Source: Planctomycetales bacterium
GTDB taxonomy: Bacteria > Planctomycetota > Planctomycetia > Pirellulales > Lacipirellulaceae
NCBI GenBank assembly: GCA_020427145.1
Contig: JAGQOU010000235.1
Span: 1-36,250, forward strand
Direction of reading: 5' to 3'
DNA: 36,250 nucleotides
Below, piece by piece: positions 9,036-17,417 of this stretch. A program made the translations under genes and the position numbers. Below the pieces are notes generated by a model. It was given only the letters and a program-made list of their open reading frames with translations. It was not told the DNA's origin and made no database searches. How positions within the stretch are numbered: the first letter of the stretch is position 1; every line of letters begins with the position of its first letter.

Positions 9036-9087
9036 AATTCAATCTCCTGATTGGCGGCGATAACGGCGCGGGACTCCGCCGCGACGA

Positions 9088-9513
9088 TCACTCGGTCACT
9101 TCGCACAGGGTCACGATCTTGCTGGTCGACTTCATCAGTTGGGCCACCGTGACGCGGCCGAACGCCTTTTCGATTTCGCCGTACACGCGGTCAAGTTCTT
9201 TGTGAAGCGGACACAAGCGGGTATGCGACGTGAGTCCTAGCGGACAGCTTTCAATTCGCTCCAGCGGGGCCACCGCTGTCACCACGTCCAGGATCGTAAT
9301 CTTCGCGGGCGAGACGCTCAGGGCGTAGCCGCCCCCAGGGCCGGGCTGCGAGTCGACGAGTTCCGCTTGGACAAGCGACTGCAAGACCTTGTGAAGGTAG
9401 CGGCGGGGGATCTTGGTGCGCTCCGCGAGCGGCTCCGCGGCCTCGCGACGTCCCGGTTCGCCGGCCAGCCAGACGACCGATCGCAGCGCATACTCCGCAG
9501 TCTTAGGCAGCAT
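9088..9513 (-). CDS. Rrf2-family transcriptional regulator (NsrR-like position)
   Basis: This 141-residue protein has a winged helix-turn-helix typical of Rrf2: LPKTAEYALRSVVWLA, then IPRRYLHKVLQSLVQAELVDS, then GPGGGYALS. Cysteines are Cys90 (ESCPLG), Cys101 (RLCPLH) and Cys137. NsrR proteins bind an NO-sensitive Fe-S cluster through three clustered cysteines, but here the middle one is missing. A cluster would need a different third ligand. ATG 9513 has AGGGAA a few bases upstream. The gene is divergent from a quinol-type NO reductase gene with an inverted repeat between them, which strongly suggests it represses that gene until NO is present. I call it Rrf2 with confidence; the NO-sensing role is inferred from context. 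Confidence 0.92.
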   Translation of the reverse strand: MLPKTAEYALRSVVWLAGEPGRREAAEPLAERTKIPRRYLHKVLQSLVQAELVDSQPGPGGGYALSVSPAKITILDVVTAVAPLERIESCPLGLTSHTRLCPLHKELDRVYGEIEKAFGRVTVAQLMKSTSKIVTLCEVTE

Positions 9514-9542
9514 GTTGTTTCCCTTTTTGCGGGCTAATTAAA

Positions 9543-9562
9543 TCTACACCTTGACGTGTAGA
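9543..9562. promoter_or_regulatory. Inverted-repeat operator between rrf2 and norZ
   Basis: TCTACAC-N6-GTGTAGA is a perfect 7-base inverted repeat. It sits between the divergent Rrf2 and NO reductase genes and overlaps candidate promoter elements of both. For norZ it covers the -35. For rrf2 it lies between the -35 (complement of 9563-9568) and the -10 (complement of 9541-9546). A dimeric Rrf2 protein bound here would block both promoters. Confidence 0.7.
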
Positions 9563-9579
9563 AATCAAGCAGGTAATCT
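9551..9579 (+). promoter_or_regulatory. Candidate sigma-70 promoter for NO reductase
   Basis: TTGACG (9551-9556, 5 of 6) is followed after 17 bases by TAATCT (9574-9579, 3 of 6). The predicted start near 9586 gives a leader of about 65 bases to GTG 9652. The -35 lies inside the inverted repeat. Confidence 0.45.
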
Positions 9580-9651
9580 CGGCGGGTCGGAGCAGCAGGC
9601 CCTCGGTCGCGCTTACCTCATCTCTTTGCCCGCTCATATCGAGGAATTCAC

Positions 9652-11895
9652 GTGAAACGCCTGTGGTTTGCATTTGTCGGCGTCCTGGTGGTTTCATTCT
9701 TAGTGCTGGGGTGGATTGGGACGCGCATCCACGATGAGATGCCGCCCATTCCCAGCAAAGTCGTCACAACCGACGGCCGCACGCTGATTGACGAGGGTCG
9801 CATCGGGGCAGGGCAAAACGTTTGGCAAACCATGGGCGGAATGGAAGTCGGCTCGATCTGGGGACACGGCAGCTATGTCGCCCCTGACTGGACAGCCGAT
9901 TGGCTCCATCGCGAGGCGATGTTCATTCTAAGCGTCTGGGCTCGCGACGAAGGACGCGAATTCGCCGAGTTGGACCCTGAGACGCAAGCTCAATTGCAAG
10001 CCCGGTTGACCGAAATGCTGCGGACGAACACCTTCGATCCGTCGACGGGGACGGTCACTGTCGATCCCCTCCGGGCCGCCGCCTTCGACGACAATTTGGC
10101 TCATTACACAGAGGTATTTTCCCAGGGGAACGTCGACTACGCCATCCCGGCAGGCGCCGTGACGGACAAGGACCGTCTGCACGATCTGGCCGCCTTCTTC
10201 TTTTGGACTTCCTGGGCGGCGTCGACCGATCGTCCGGGCGGGGCGATGTCCTACACGAGCAATTGGCCCCATGAGCCGCTCATCGGCAATCGGCCGACGG
10301 GCGAAAACGTCGTCTGGACGGGCGTCAGCATCATCATGCTGCTGGCCGGCATCTCGGCGATGGTTTGGTGGCACGCCGCCAAAAAGGAAGAGGAAGAACC
10401 GCCTGTCCCGCCGGCAAACGATCCACTCGCCGCTTGGAAAACGACGCCTTCGCAGCGTGCGACGCTCAAGTATTTCTGGGTCGTTTCGGCACTGCTCTTC
10501 GTGCAAATGCTGCTGGGCGTCGTCGTCGCCCACTACGGCGTCGAAGGCGACGGATTCTACGGTTTTCCGTTGTCGAAATTTCTCCCCTACTCAGTGGCCC
10601 GAACGTGGCATGTGCAGGCCGGATTGTTTTGGATCGCCACGGCCTGGCTTGCCGCGGGACTGTTCATCGGACCGGTCGTCAGCGGCCACGAGCCGAAGCA
10701 TCAGGCTTTGGGAGTCAATGTCCTGTTTGGCGCGCTGCTGGTCGTCGTGGCTGGTTCGCTAACGGGCGAATGGCTGAGCGTGCAAAACAAGCTCAGTGAC
10801 GTCGCGTCGTTCTACTTTGGTCACCAGGGCTACGAGTACGTCGACCTCGGCCGGGCGTGGCAGATTGGTTTGATGATCGGCCTGCTGCTGTGGTTGGTGC
10901 TCATGCTGCGAGCGCTCTTGCCGGCCCTCAAGCAAAAAGGCGATGCCAAACAACTCGTCGTGCTCTTGGCGGTTGCCTCGGGGGCAATTGCGCTGTTCTA
11001 CGGCGCCGGGCTGACCTGGGGGCGGCATACGCATTTGTCGATGGTCGAGTATTGGCGCTGGTGGGTCGTTCACCTGTGGGTCGAGGGCTTCTTCGAGGTC
11101 TTCGCGACCACAGTGATCGCGTTTGTCTTCATGCGATTGAGCCTGATCCGTCCCGGCGTGGCCGCCGGCGCGGCCCTGCTCTCGGCAACGATCTTTCTCT
11201 CGGGCGGCATCATTGGCACCTGTCACCACTTGTATTTCTCGGGCACTCCCCCGGTGGCGCTGGCCTGGGGATCTGTCTTCAGCGCTCTGGAGGTCGTGCC
11301 GCTCACCATTGTGGGGTTTGAGGCGAATGAGAATCTGAGACTCTCGAAGAAGACCGCGTGGTTGCAGCGTTATAAGTGGCCGATCGCATTCTTCGTGGCC
11401 GTCGCGTTCTGGAATATGGTTGGCGCCGGCCTGTTCGGGTTCATGATTAACCCGCCAATCGCGCTGTATTACATGCAAGGCCTGAACACCACGCCCGTGC
11501 ATGGGCACGCCGCGCTATTTGGCGTCTACGGCATGCTGGGCATCGGGCTGATGTTGCTCTGTCTGCGCATCCTGTTGCCGCAAAAAGAGTGGAGCGACAC
11601 CCTGCCGCGGTTTGGGTTCTGGGCGATGAACGCGGGCCTGTTTGCGATGTGCGTCGGCAGTCTCCTGCCGGTCGGTCTATTGCAAACCTGGGCTTCCGTC
11701 GACCAAGGTTACTGGTACGCCCGCAGCAGCGAGCTCATGCAGACCGATCTCATGCAAACGCTGCGCTGGCTGCGCGTGCCCGGCGACACGGTGTTCTTCT
11801 TGGGCGCTGTTGCGATCGTCGCCTTTGTCGCGACGCTCGGGTGCGGCCGCGGCGCCGCGGTCCGAGACGCCGAGGCCGATCCACGGGATGCCTGA
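9652..11895 (+). CDS. norZ: Quinol-dependent nitric oxide reductase (qNOR type)
   Basis: This 747-residue protein is the expected size of the single-subunit qNOR, in which a cytochrome c-like extracytoplasmic region without heme c is fused to the NorB heme-copper oxidase-like core. A TM helix (7-24) is followed by the conserved GQNVWQTMGGMEVGSIWGHGSYVAPDWTAD segment split around residue 60. No CxxCH motif is present. About 12 further helices follow. Likely metal ligands by family position are His320, His474 with Glu478 (WVVHLWVEGF), His525-His526 (GTCHHLYF) and His617/619 (PVHGHAALFG). It reduces NO to N2O with quinol electrons. GTG 9652 has GAGGA at 9641-9645. The Rrf2 gene and operator upstream indicate NO-responsive control, probably for detoxification because no nitrite reductase is nearby. 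Confidence 0.95.
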   Translation: MKRLWFAFVGVLVVSFLVLGWIGTRIHDEMPPIPSKVVTTDGRTLIDEGRIGAGQNVWQTMGGMEVGSIWGHGSYVAPDWTADWLHREAMFILSVWARDEGREFAELDPETQAQLQARLTEMLRTNTFDPSTGTVTVDPLRAAAFDDNLAHYTEVFSQGNVDYAIPAGAVTDKDRLHDLAAFFFWTSWAASTDRPGGAMSYTSNWPHEPLIGNRPTGENVVWTGVSIIMLLAGISAMVWWHAAKKEEEEPPVPPANDPLAAWKTTPSQRATLKYFWVVSALLFVQMLLGVVVAHYGVEGDGFYGFPLSKFLPYSVARTWHVQAGLFWIATAWLAAGLFIGPVVSGHEPKHQALGVNVLFGALLVVVAGSLTGEWLSVQNKLSDVASFYFGHQGYEYVDLGRAWQIGLMIGLLLWLVLMLRALLPALKQKGDAKQLVVLLAVASGAIALFYGAGLTWGRHTHLSMVEYWRWWVVHLWVEGFFEVFATTVIAFVFMRLSLIRPGVAAGAALLSATIFLSGGIIGTCHHLYFSGTPPVALAWGSVFSALEVVPLTIVGFEANENLRLSKKTAWLQRYKWPIAFFVAVAFWNMVGAGLFGFMINPPIALYYMQGLNTTPVHGHAALFGVYGMLGIGLMLLCLRILLPQKEWSDTLPRFGFWAMNAGLFAMCVGSLLPVGLLQTWASVDQGYWYARSSELMQTDLMQTLRWLRVPGDTVFFLGAVAIVAFVATLGCGRGAAVRDAEADPRDA

Positions 11896-11931
11896 CCGTC
11901 CCTTGGATGAGGGACGGCGAGCGCACTCGCC
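11896..11931 (+). terminator. Tandem hairpins at the 3' end of norZ
   Basis: Directly after the stop codon, CCGTCCCT-N6-AGGGACGG (11896-11917) forms an 8-bp stem. An overlapping second stem GGCGAG-N4-CTCGCC lies at 11916-11931. There is no U-tract, so this may be a weak terminator or an mRNA 3'-end stabiliser rather than a classical intrinsic terminator. Confidence 0.4.
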
Positions 11932-12030
11932 TTCGGCCATAGTTGAATCGAGTCGCTAAGATTCACGGGGGCCTCAAATCCCGCTTGAATTTGACGAAAT
12001 CCTTGGTTCAGGCCGGCCCTCAAACTGGCG

Positions 12031-12060
12031 TTGCCCGAATTACTAACTTGTTAGTACATT
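12031..12060 (+). promoter_or_regulatory. Candidate promoter of the DUF1559-BlaI-M56 operon
   Basis: TTGCCC (12031-12036, 4 of 6) is followed after 18 bases by TACATT (12055-12060, 4 of 6). The BlaI-like palindrome occupies the spacer and runs into the -10. Transcription would start near 12067, about 23 bases before ATG 12090. Confidence 0.4.
12041..12056. promoter_or_regulatory. BlaI/MecI-type operator
   Basis: TACTAAC-TT-GTTAGTA is a perfect 7-base inverted repeat with a 2-base centre. It has the size and TACT...AGTA ends of the mec/bla operators bound by BlaI and MecI (mec operator core TACTACATATGTAGTA, from memory). It precedes a three-gene set whose second gene encodes a BlaI-family repressor, so autoregulation is likely. 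Confidence 0.72.
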
Positions 12061-12089
12061 CGCGAGCCCCGAACCAAGGCCCGCTAGCT

Positions 12090-13028
12090 ATGTCCGATTC
12101 CGCCGCTTGGCTCCAACCCGTTCCGCGCCCTCGCGCAGGCCGGTTGCTGCGCGGTTTCACCGTTCTGGAACTGATGGTCACGTGCGCCGTCATGGCGTCG
12201 CTCGTCGCGTTGCTGTTGCCGGCCCTGATGGCCGCTCGCGAGGCGTCGCGTCGCGCACAGTGTACTAGTCGACAGCGCCAAGTGGGCGTCGCCATGCAAC
12301 TGTGTCATGATCGCAGCGGCGGATTTCCTGCAGCTTGGCAGGTCGCGACGGAGGACTCGCTCTATGCGTATGGCTGGGCGAACCAGATCTTGCCTGATCT
12401 TGAGCAAAGCAACCTGCGGGGCGAGTGGACGCTCAAGCAACGGCTTCCGCTCGGTCAAGCCGCGGCTGACGCGATGTCGCTGCCCGCGCTGCTTTGCCCC
12501 TCGGACATCATCGAGTCGTCGTTCGCGCTGACCGAGGAGTCGGCGGGCGAGAGGCCGACAAGCGGTTTCGATTGGCAGGACGACCATCGTGCTGCACTGG
12601 CGGACCTGCCGACGGCCAACTTCCTTGGCGTGTACGGCACTGTCGAGGCCGACGAGATTGCGGACCTACCGCTTGACGAGCGCACCAATCACGGCGATGG
12701 CTGCATCGTTGTCGACCGGCATGTACGGCTGGCTGATCTTCAACGCGGCGCAAGCCACACGTTGCTTGTTGGCGAGCGCACCATGGCAACAGTTCCCTCG
12801 ACCTGGCTGGGGATCGATTTCCGCGGCGAGGACGCGGAATGCCGGCTGGTCGGGGCCGCGATGACGACGCCCAACTGCACGACGTGCGACGAATGCGAGT
12901 TTGCCAGCCGCCACTCCGGCGGATCCAATTTCGCCTGGGCCGACGGCCACGTCGCTTTGGTCAGCGATTCGATTGACTCGCGCGTTTACCAGGAACTCGC
13001 CAAACGAACCGCCGGCTCGCTAAGGTAA
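12090..13028 (+). CDS. DUF1559 pseudopilin-like protein in a BlaI-M56 operon
   Basis: This 312-residue protein has a pilin-like leader: a basic N-terminus, then GFTVLELMVTCAVMASLVAL and LLPALMAAREASRRAQC. The Glu of the TVLELM motif is in the position of the pilin Glu5. The C-terminus has the family block RHSGGSNFAWADGHVALV. A CTTCDECEF cluster near residue 270 adds three cysteines close together. ATG 12090 is chosen because it gives the short polar leader; the frame is open further upstream to 11943. Its stop is 4 bases before the BlaI-family start codon, so the three genes look like one transcript. Its role is unknown; it could be the exported target or signal partner of the M56 protease (inference). 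Confidence 0.9.
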   Translation: MSDSAAWLQPVPRPRAGRLLRGFTVLELMVTCAVMASLVALLLPALMAAREASRRAQCTSRQRQVGVAMQLCHDRSGGFPAAWQVATEDSLYAYGWANQILPDLEQSNLRGEWTLKQRLPLGQAAADAMSLPALLCPSDIIESSFALTEESAGERPTSGFDWQDDHRAALADLPTANFLGVYGTVEADEIADLPLDERTNHGDGCIVVDRHVRLADLQRGASHTLLVGERTMATVPSTWLGIDFRGEDAECRLVGAAMTTPNCTTCDECEFASRHSGGSNFAWADGHVALVSDSIDSRVYQELAKRTAGSLR

Positions 13029-13032
13029 CGAC

Positions 13033-13419
13033 GTGCGCTCCAAATTCGACAAATTCCTGCTTACCGCCCCCGAGGCCGAGGTCATCAACGTGATCTGGGA
13101 GGATTCGCCGATCACCGTGGCCAAAATCGTCGAGAGCATCCCGCGTCATCTCGCCTACACCACCGTAATGACGACCGTTCGCATTCTCGAGGAAAAAGGT
13201 TTCGTGGTGCAATGCGGCAAACGCGGGCGGGCGTTTCTGTACAGGGCTGCGGTCGATCGCGACCAGGCGCGAGACTCGATGTCGCGAGAGGTCGCCAACC
13301 GCTTCTTCGGCGGGTCGGTCAAATCCATGCTCCTCAATTTGGTGCAGGGAGATGCGATCACCGACGATGACTTGGCGGAGATCAAGTGTCTCATCAACCA
13401 ACTGGAGGGCGAACGGTGA
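13033..13419 (+). CDS. BlaI/MecI/CopY-family transcriptional repressor
   Basis: This 128-residue protein has an N-terminal winged helix (LTAPEAEVINVIWEDSPITVAKIVESI, then AYTTVMTTVRILEEKGFV). YTTVMTTVRILEEKG is the DNA-recognition helix signature of the family. The C-terminal helices (about 75-128) form the dimerisation region, where MecI/BlaI are cleaved when the sensor is activated. The start is GTG 13033, 4 bases after the previous stop. It is followed by an M56 peptidase gene overlapping by 4 bases (GTGA). The palindrome at 12041-12056 is its likely target. The inducer is unknown and no beta-lactamase gene is in the window. Confidence 0.95.
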   Translation: MRSKFDKFLLTAPEAEVINVIWEDSPITVAKIVESIPRHLAYTTVMTTVRILEEKGFVVQCGKRGRAFLYRAAVDRDQARDSMSREVANRFFGGSVKSMLLNLVQGDAITDDDLAEIKCLINQLEGER

Positions 13420-14516
13420 ACGCACTGCAGTGGTTCGAGTTGCTGATGAACTGCACAATTCAAGCGGTCGTGGTGATTGCGGCGGCTGGAATGCTGGAAC
13501 GTCGTACGGCCGATTCGACGACCAAGACCCGGATTTGGGCGGCGTGTTTCGTCAGCCTCGTGGGACTGGCCGTCAGCGGACTCGTCATGCCACATTGGCG
13601 ATGGGGCAATATGTGGCGAGCTCTGGCTGGACCCGATTTGGTGATGGCGACGCGCGTTGAACAGGCGGCGGGATGCCTGCTGGCGATCAGTTGGGGCGCC
13701 GGCGCCGCCATTTTGGTGGTGCGGTGGACCTGGCAGTCGTGGCAGTTGCGGCAGTTTCTGCGGGCGTGCCCGCCCGTATCGCGCAAACAGCGACAACGTT
13801 TGAAGTCCGCGACGCCAAAAGCCCTGATGCAAGTCCGCCGCCGCCGCGTCGAGTTTCGCGTCAGCCCTCAGCAGATTGGGCCGTTCTGCTACCAGTTGCA
13901 CCGCCCGATCGTCTGCTTACCGCTCTCCCTCTTGGAGGGCGACCCGGGCGAATTGCGGCACGTTTTGCTCCATGAACTGACTCACCTGCAGACGCAGCAC
14001 CCGCTGCAACTATTCACGCAGCGGCTTGCCCAGGCGACGTTTTGGTTCTTGCCGGCGGTGTGGTCCGCCGGTCGCCGGGCTAGCTTGGCGCGAGAGTTTG
14101 TGTGCGATGACGCCGCGTCTCCCAACGGAATCTCGGCGGCCCGCTACCTGCGGGTGCTTCTCCAATTCGTGCCCTGCCGAAACGAACTTCAAGGCGCCGC
14201 GCTAGCTGGCGCCCGGTCAGCCAGCGACCTGAAGATCAGAGCCTGCCGACTGGCGGCCGGTCGCGGGGGGCCGATCGCTCAACCCCCTATGCTGGCGCCA
14301 ATCCTGGTCGTGACCGCCGCGATCGTCGCCTCGCAAGTTTGGCTGCCGACGAATCCGCTAGCATCGGCGCACGCCGGATTCTCGCCGTGGCCTCGTTGGA
14401 CGGCAGCCGCCCTGCACGCCCTGGACGTGCCGGTGCGGGACTTCGACGATTCGGACGCTCGGTTACAACTCCATAATCTGATTGAGGATGAGTGTGAATT
14501 GCGGTCGATAGAGTGA
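13416..14516 (+). CDS. M56-family (BlaR1-like) membrane metallopeptidase without sensor domain
   Basis: This 366-residue membrane protease has hydrophobic helices at about 13-26, 38-57, 83-104 and a C-terminal one near 290-312. The zinc motif HELTH is at 186-190, and a downstream REFVCDD (Glu227, Asp231-Asp232) matches the M56 pattern. BlaR1 and MecR1 sense beta-lactams through a large C-terminal penicillin-binding domain. This protein ends about 55 residues after its last helix, so that sensor is absent. GTG 13416 overlaps the BlaI stop (GTGA) and has GGAGGG just upstream at about 13404. By family it should cut or inactivate the co-encoded repressor, but its stimulus must come from elsewhere, perhaps the DUF1559 partner (inference). 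Confidence 0.92.
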   Translation: MNALQWFELLMNCTIQAVVVIAAAGMLERRTADSTTKTRIWAACFVSLVGLAVSGLVMPHWRWGNMWRALAGPDLVMATRVEQAAGCLLAISWGAGAAILVVRWTWQSWQLRQFLRACPPVSRKQRQRLKSATPKALMQVRRRRVEFRVSPQQIGPFCYQLHRPIVCLPLSLLEGDPGELRHVLLHELTHLQTQHPLQLFTQRLAQATFWFLPAVWSAGRRASLAREFVCDDAASPNGISAARYLRVLLQFVPCRNELQGAALAGARSASDLKIRACRLAAGRGGPIAQPPMLAPILVVTAAIVASQVWLPTNPLASAHAGFSPWPRWTAAALHALDVPVRDFDDSDARLQLHNLIEDECELRSIE

Positions 14517-14648
14517 ACACTCATTGATCGGTCTATTCTTTTTTTTGGCAAGAACTTCTAAAGGATTAGTAGTTCAGGTCCCATCACATCGTGGCGGCTC
14601 CAAGTCGCTTCGCAAGCTACCTGATATCTTTGCGCAAGGATGCGACGA

Positions 14649-17129
14649 ATGGATTCTTCGAACGCCGCCACGACGGACTCTGGCGACGCCTGCGGACGCG
14701 CGAGCATCGCCCTCGTGTTGCCTGCCTGGAACGAGGCCGAGGCGATCACCCGGGCCGTGGCCGAGGCAGACGTCGCGCTGCGAGCGATCGCCGATCGTTA
14801 CGAGATTATCGTCGTCGACGACGGCAGTCGCGATGCGACGGCGGCGATTGTTGAATCTCTTGCCAAGGACAATCCCGCCCTGCGTCTCGTGCGACACGAG
14901 ACCAATCGCGGCTATGGCGCGGCGCTACGCAGCGGCTTCGCCGCAGCCACGTGCGATTTGGTCGCCTTTACCGACGCCGATTCCCAGTTCAACCTGAACG
15001 AGCTCGACCGGTTCGTTTTGCTGGCGCGCGACTACCAAGTGGTGTGCGGCTATCGTATCGACCGCCAGGACAGCCCGCTGCGGTGTCTCTATTCACGCGT
15101 CTACAACCAACTCGTCCGCCTGCTTCTAGGAACGCAGGTCCGCGACGTGGACTGCGCTCTGAAGATGTTTCATCGCGACGCCCTCGCGAACTTGAAAATC
15201 ACGACGGACGGCTTTCTTGTGAACTCGGACCTGCTGACTCAGGCCCGCCAGCAGAAGTTGTCGGTTGTCGAGGTTGGCGTGACCCACCGGGCTCGCACCG
15301 AAGGGACCAGTACGGTCTCAATTCACCATATACCTGTCGTGCTGACCTCGTTGCTGCGTTACTGGTGGAACCAAGTTCAGTTCCCGGCGAGCGACCGCGA
15401 GAATCGCGCCGCACGCCCCCTGGCTTCGTTGGGAGCCCAAAACGTCAAGCGACTGCGTTGGGCGCAATGGCTGCTGTTGGGCGCCGCAGCGCTGTTGCTG
15501 GCGACCAATCTTGGCTATCCGCTCCTCGATCGCGACGAGACGCGCTACGCCGAAATTCCGCGCGAGATGGTCGCCAGCGGCAACTGGGTGCTGCCGCAAC
15601 TCAACTACGAGCCGTATTACGACAAACCGGCGCTGCTGTATTGGATGTGTGCAGCCAGCTACTCTGCGCTAGGCGTCAATGAAACGGCCGCCCGACTTGT
15701 TCCGGCGCTCAGCGCACTGGCAACGCTTGCCATCACAATGTGGTTCGGCAGGCGTATGTTTGGGCGCCCCGCGGCCCTGTTGGGCGGCGGAGTGCTGCTG
15801 TTGTCGGTCGGATTCATCTGTGCCGGACGCATACTGATCATCGACGGGGTGTTGACGTTATTCACGACCGCTTCGCTGTTTGCCGCGTACGAAGCAGTTC
15901 GCAGTCCGCGATTTCGCTGGGGGTGGTGGACCGTCGCGGCGATCGCCGCCGGGATTGGCTTTCTCGCCAAGGGGCCCATCGCGCTGGTGCTGCTCGGGCC
16001 GCCGGTCGCGACCTTCGCCTGGCTCACCGCCGGCGCCTCGCAGCCGCGCGTGCGACACTGGGCGTATCTCATGGCGGTCGTCGGGACGATTGCCGCTCCG
16101 TGGTTCGTGATCGTCAATCAACACGATCCCAATTTCATCTACGAATTCTTCTACCTGCACAATGTGGCTCGGTTTGCCGGGGCGTTTCATGCCCGGCCGT
16201 TCTGGTACTTTGTCCCCGTGATCTTGATCGCCGGGCATCCGTGGTCGTTTCTGACGGCGCCACTGGCGAGTTATCTGTTCGGCCGGAGCGAAGAAGTGCG
16301 TCGACGGCGTCCGCCGGCATTGGGCTATTTGCTGGCGTGGAGCGGCTGGTGCTTCGTGTTCTTCTCGGCCTCCAAATGTAAGCTCCCAACTTACATCATG
16401 CCCGCGCTGCCGGCTTTGGCGCTGATGATGGGGCACTATTTGGAACAAGCTGTCTTCAGTTCCCTCAAGGCGCCATGGCTCGACTTCGCTCGTCGTTGGT
16501 CCCCGCGACTGGCCACCGGGGCGACGTGCCTGGGGGGCGTCGGTTTTGGCGTCTTCGCGCTGATTGCCGACTTTGAACAGCCCGCGATTGTTTGGCTGCT
16601 GATCGCGGGATGGATCGGTCTGTTGGTCGCCCTGATGATGTTCCGGAAGATCTGGGAGCAACCCCGGCTCGGCTGGGGCGTATGCGCTGTCGCGACAATT
16701 CTGCTGGGGACAATCGTGTTCCACCGCGAGATTCCCCAATTCGCCGCGTCGCGCACCCTCTACGGTCCGGACTCTCCGCTGCTAGCGACGGCCCCGACAG
16801 TCGAAACGCCGATTGTTACCGTCGCGCACGAATGGGCGGGCATTCCCTTCAATCTGCACCGCAATGACGTGAAAAACGTGTTGCAGCCGTCAGCGCCCGA
16901 GCTTCAAAGGTTGGTCCAACAGCACGATCGCGTGCTTGTCGTGCTGAAGTCCCGAAATTGCGGCGTCGACGAGTTGCGTGCGGCCCTGCCGCCCGATATC
17001 CGTCTGACGACGACGGCAGAAAGGGGCTCGGCGATTCTGGTCGTCGCCGAGCGGGAAGCCGCTGCCAACGTCGCCTCGAAACCCATCGTCGCCTCGAACC
17101 CCGGCGACGACATTGCCAGTCCACGCTAG
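14649..17129 (+). CDS. GT2 domain fused to ArnT-like GT-C glycosyltransferase
   Basis: This 826-residue protein joins two enzymes. Residues 19-240 are a GT2 polyprenyl-phosphate sugar transferase (ALVLPAWNEAEAI, IIVVDDGS, DxD in FTDADSQF at 109-111), related to DPM1/ArnC. Residues about 268-700 are a multi-helix PMT/ArnT-type GT-C with LLDRDETRYAEIPREM (Asp294 and Glu297 region) and YYDKPALLYW. The rest is a soluble C-terminal domain. The logic is that the first half charges undecaprenyl phosphate with a sugar and the second half transfers it across the membrane to lipid, glycan or protein. AAGGA (14636-14640) is 8 bases before ATG 14649, so I prefer it to ATG 14640. The substrate is unknown. 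The 132-base upstream gap contains a T8 run at 14537-14544 but no good terminator stem. Confidence 0.9.
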   Translation: MDSSNAATTDSGDACGRASIALVLPAWNEAEAITRAVAEADVALRAIADRYEIIVVDDGSRDATAAIVESLAKDNPALRLVRHETNRGYGAALRSGFAAATCDLVAFTDADSQFNLNELDRFVLLARDYQVVCGYRIDRQDSPLRCLYSRVYNQLVRLLLGTQVRDVDCALKMFHRDALANLKITTDGFLVNSDLLTQARQQKLSVVEVGVTHRARTEGTSTVSIHHIPVVLTSLLRYWWNQVQFPASDRENRAARPLASLGAQNVKRLRWAQWLLLGAAALLLATNLGYPLLDRDETRYAEIPREMVASGNWVLPQLNYEPYYDKPALLYWMCAASYSALGVNETAARLVPALSALATLAITMWFGRRMFGRPAALLGGGVLLLSVGFICAGRILIIDGVLTLFTTASLFAAYEAVRSPRFRWGWWTVAAIAAGIGFLAKGPIALVLLGPPVATFAWLTAGASQPRVRHWAYLMAVVGTIAAPWFVIVNQHDPNFIYEFFYLHNVARFAGAFHARPFWYFVPVILIAGHPWSFLTAPLASYLFGRSEEVRRRRPPALGYLLAWSGWCFVFFSASKCKLPTYIMPALPALALMMGHYLEQAVFSSLKAPWLDFARRWSPRLATGATCLGGVGFGVFALIADFEQPAIVWLLIAGWIGLLVALMMFRKIWEQPRLGWGVCAVATILLGTIVFHREIPQFAASRTLYGPDSPLLATAPTVETPIVTVAHEWAGIPFNLHRNDVKNVLQPSAPELQRLVQQHDRVLVVLKSRNCGVDELRAALPPDIRLTTTAERGSAILVVAEREAAANVASKPIVASNPGDDIASPR

Positions 17130-17417
17130 CGCGATCTTTCCTCCGAATTTGCCCGGTTGTTAGCTCCTGGTCTTGGAGGCTCGTAGTGGAGCTGTGTTGG
17201 GTCGGGCGCGGGGCGTTGTCTGCCAATCGCGCCGCGATCGTCACCAGCCGTTCGCGTCGCGTCGAACCTCCCGCCAAACGCGCACGACCGTTCCGTCTTC
17301 GCTCTTGATTTTCCGCAGTCCGCCGCCAAAGCGAAGACCCGCCGAGCCGACAACTCACGCTGTGGGTGCGTGATCGCTGCCGGCGCGCGCGGGTCGGGGT
17401 CGCTGCACTGACGGACG

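Noticed and set aside
14511..14544. GAGTG-AA-CACTC followed by a T8 run after the M56 gene
   Set aside because: The stem is short and the T-run starts about 14 bases later, which does not fit an intrinsic terminator.
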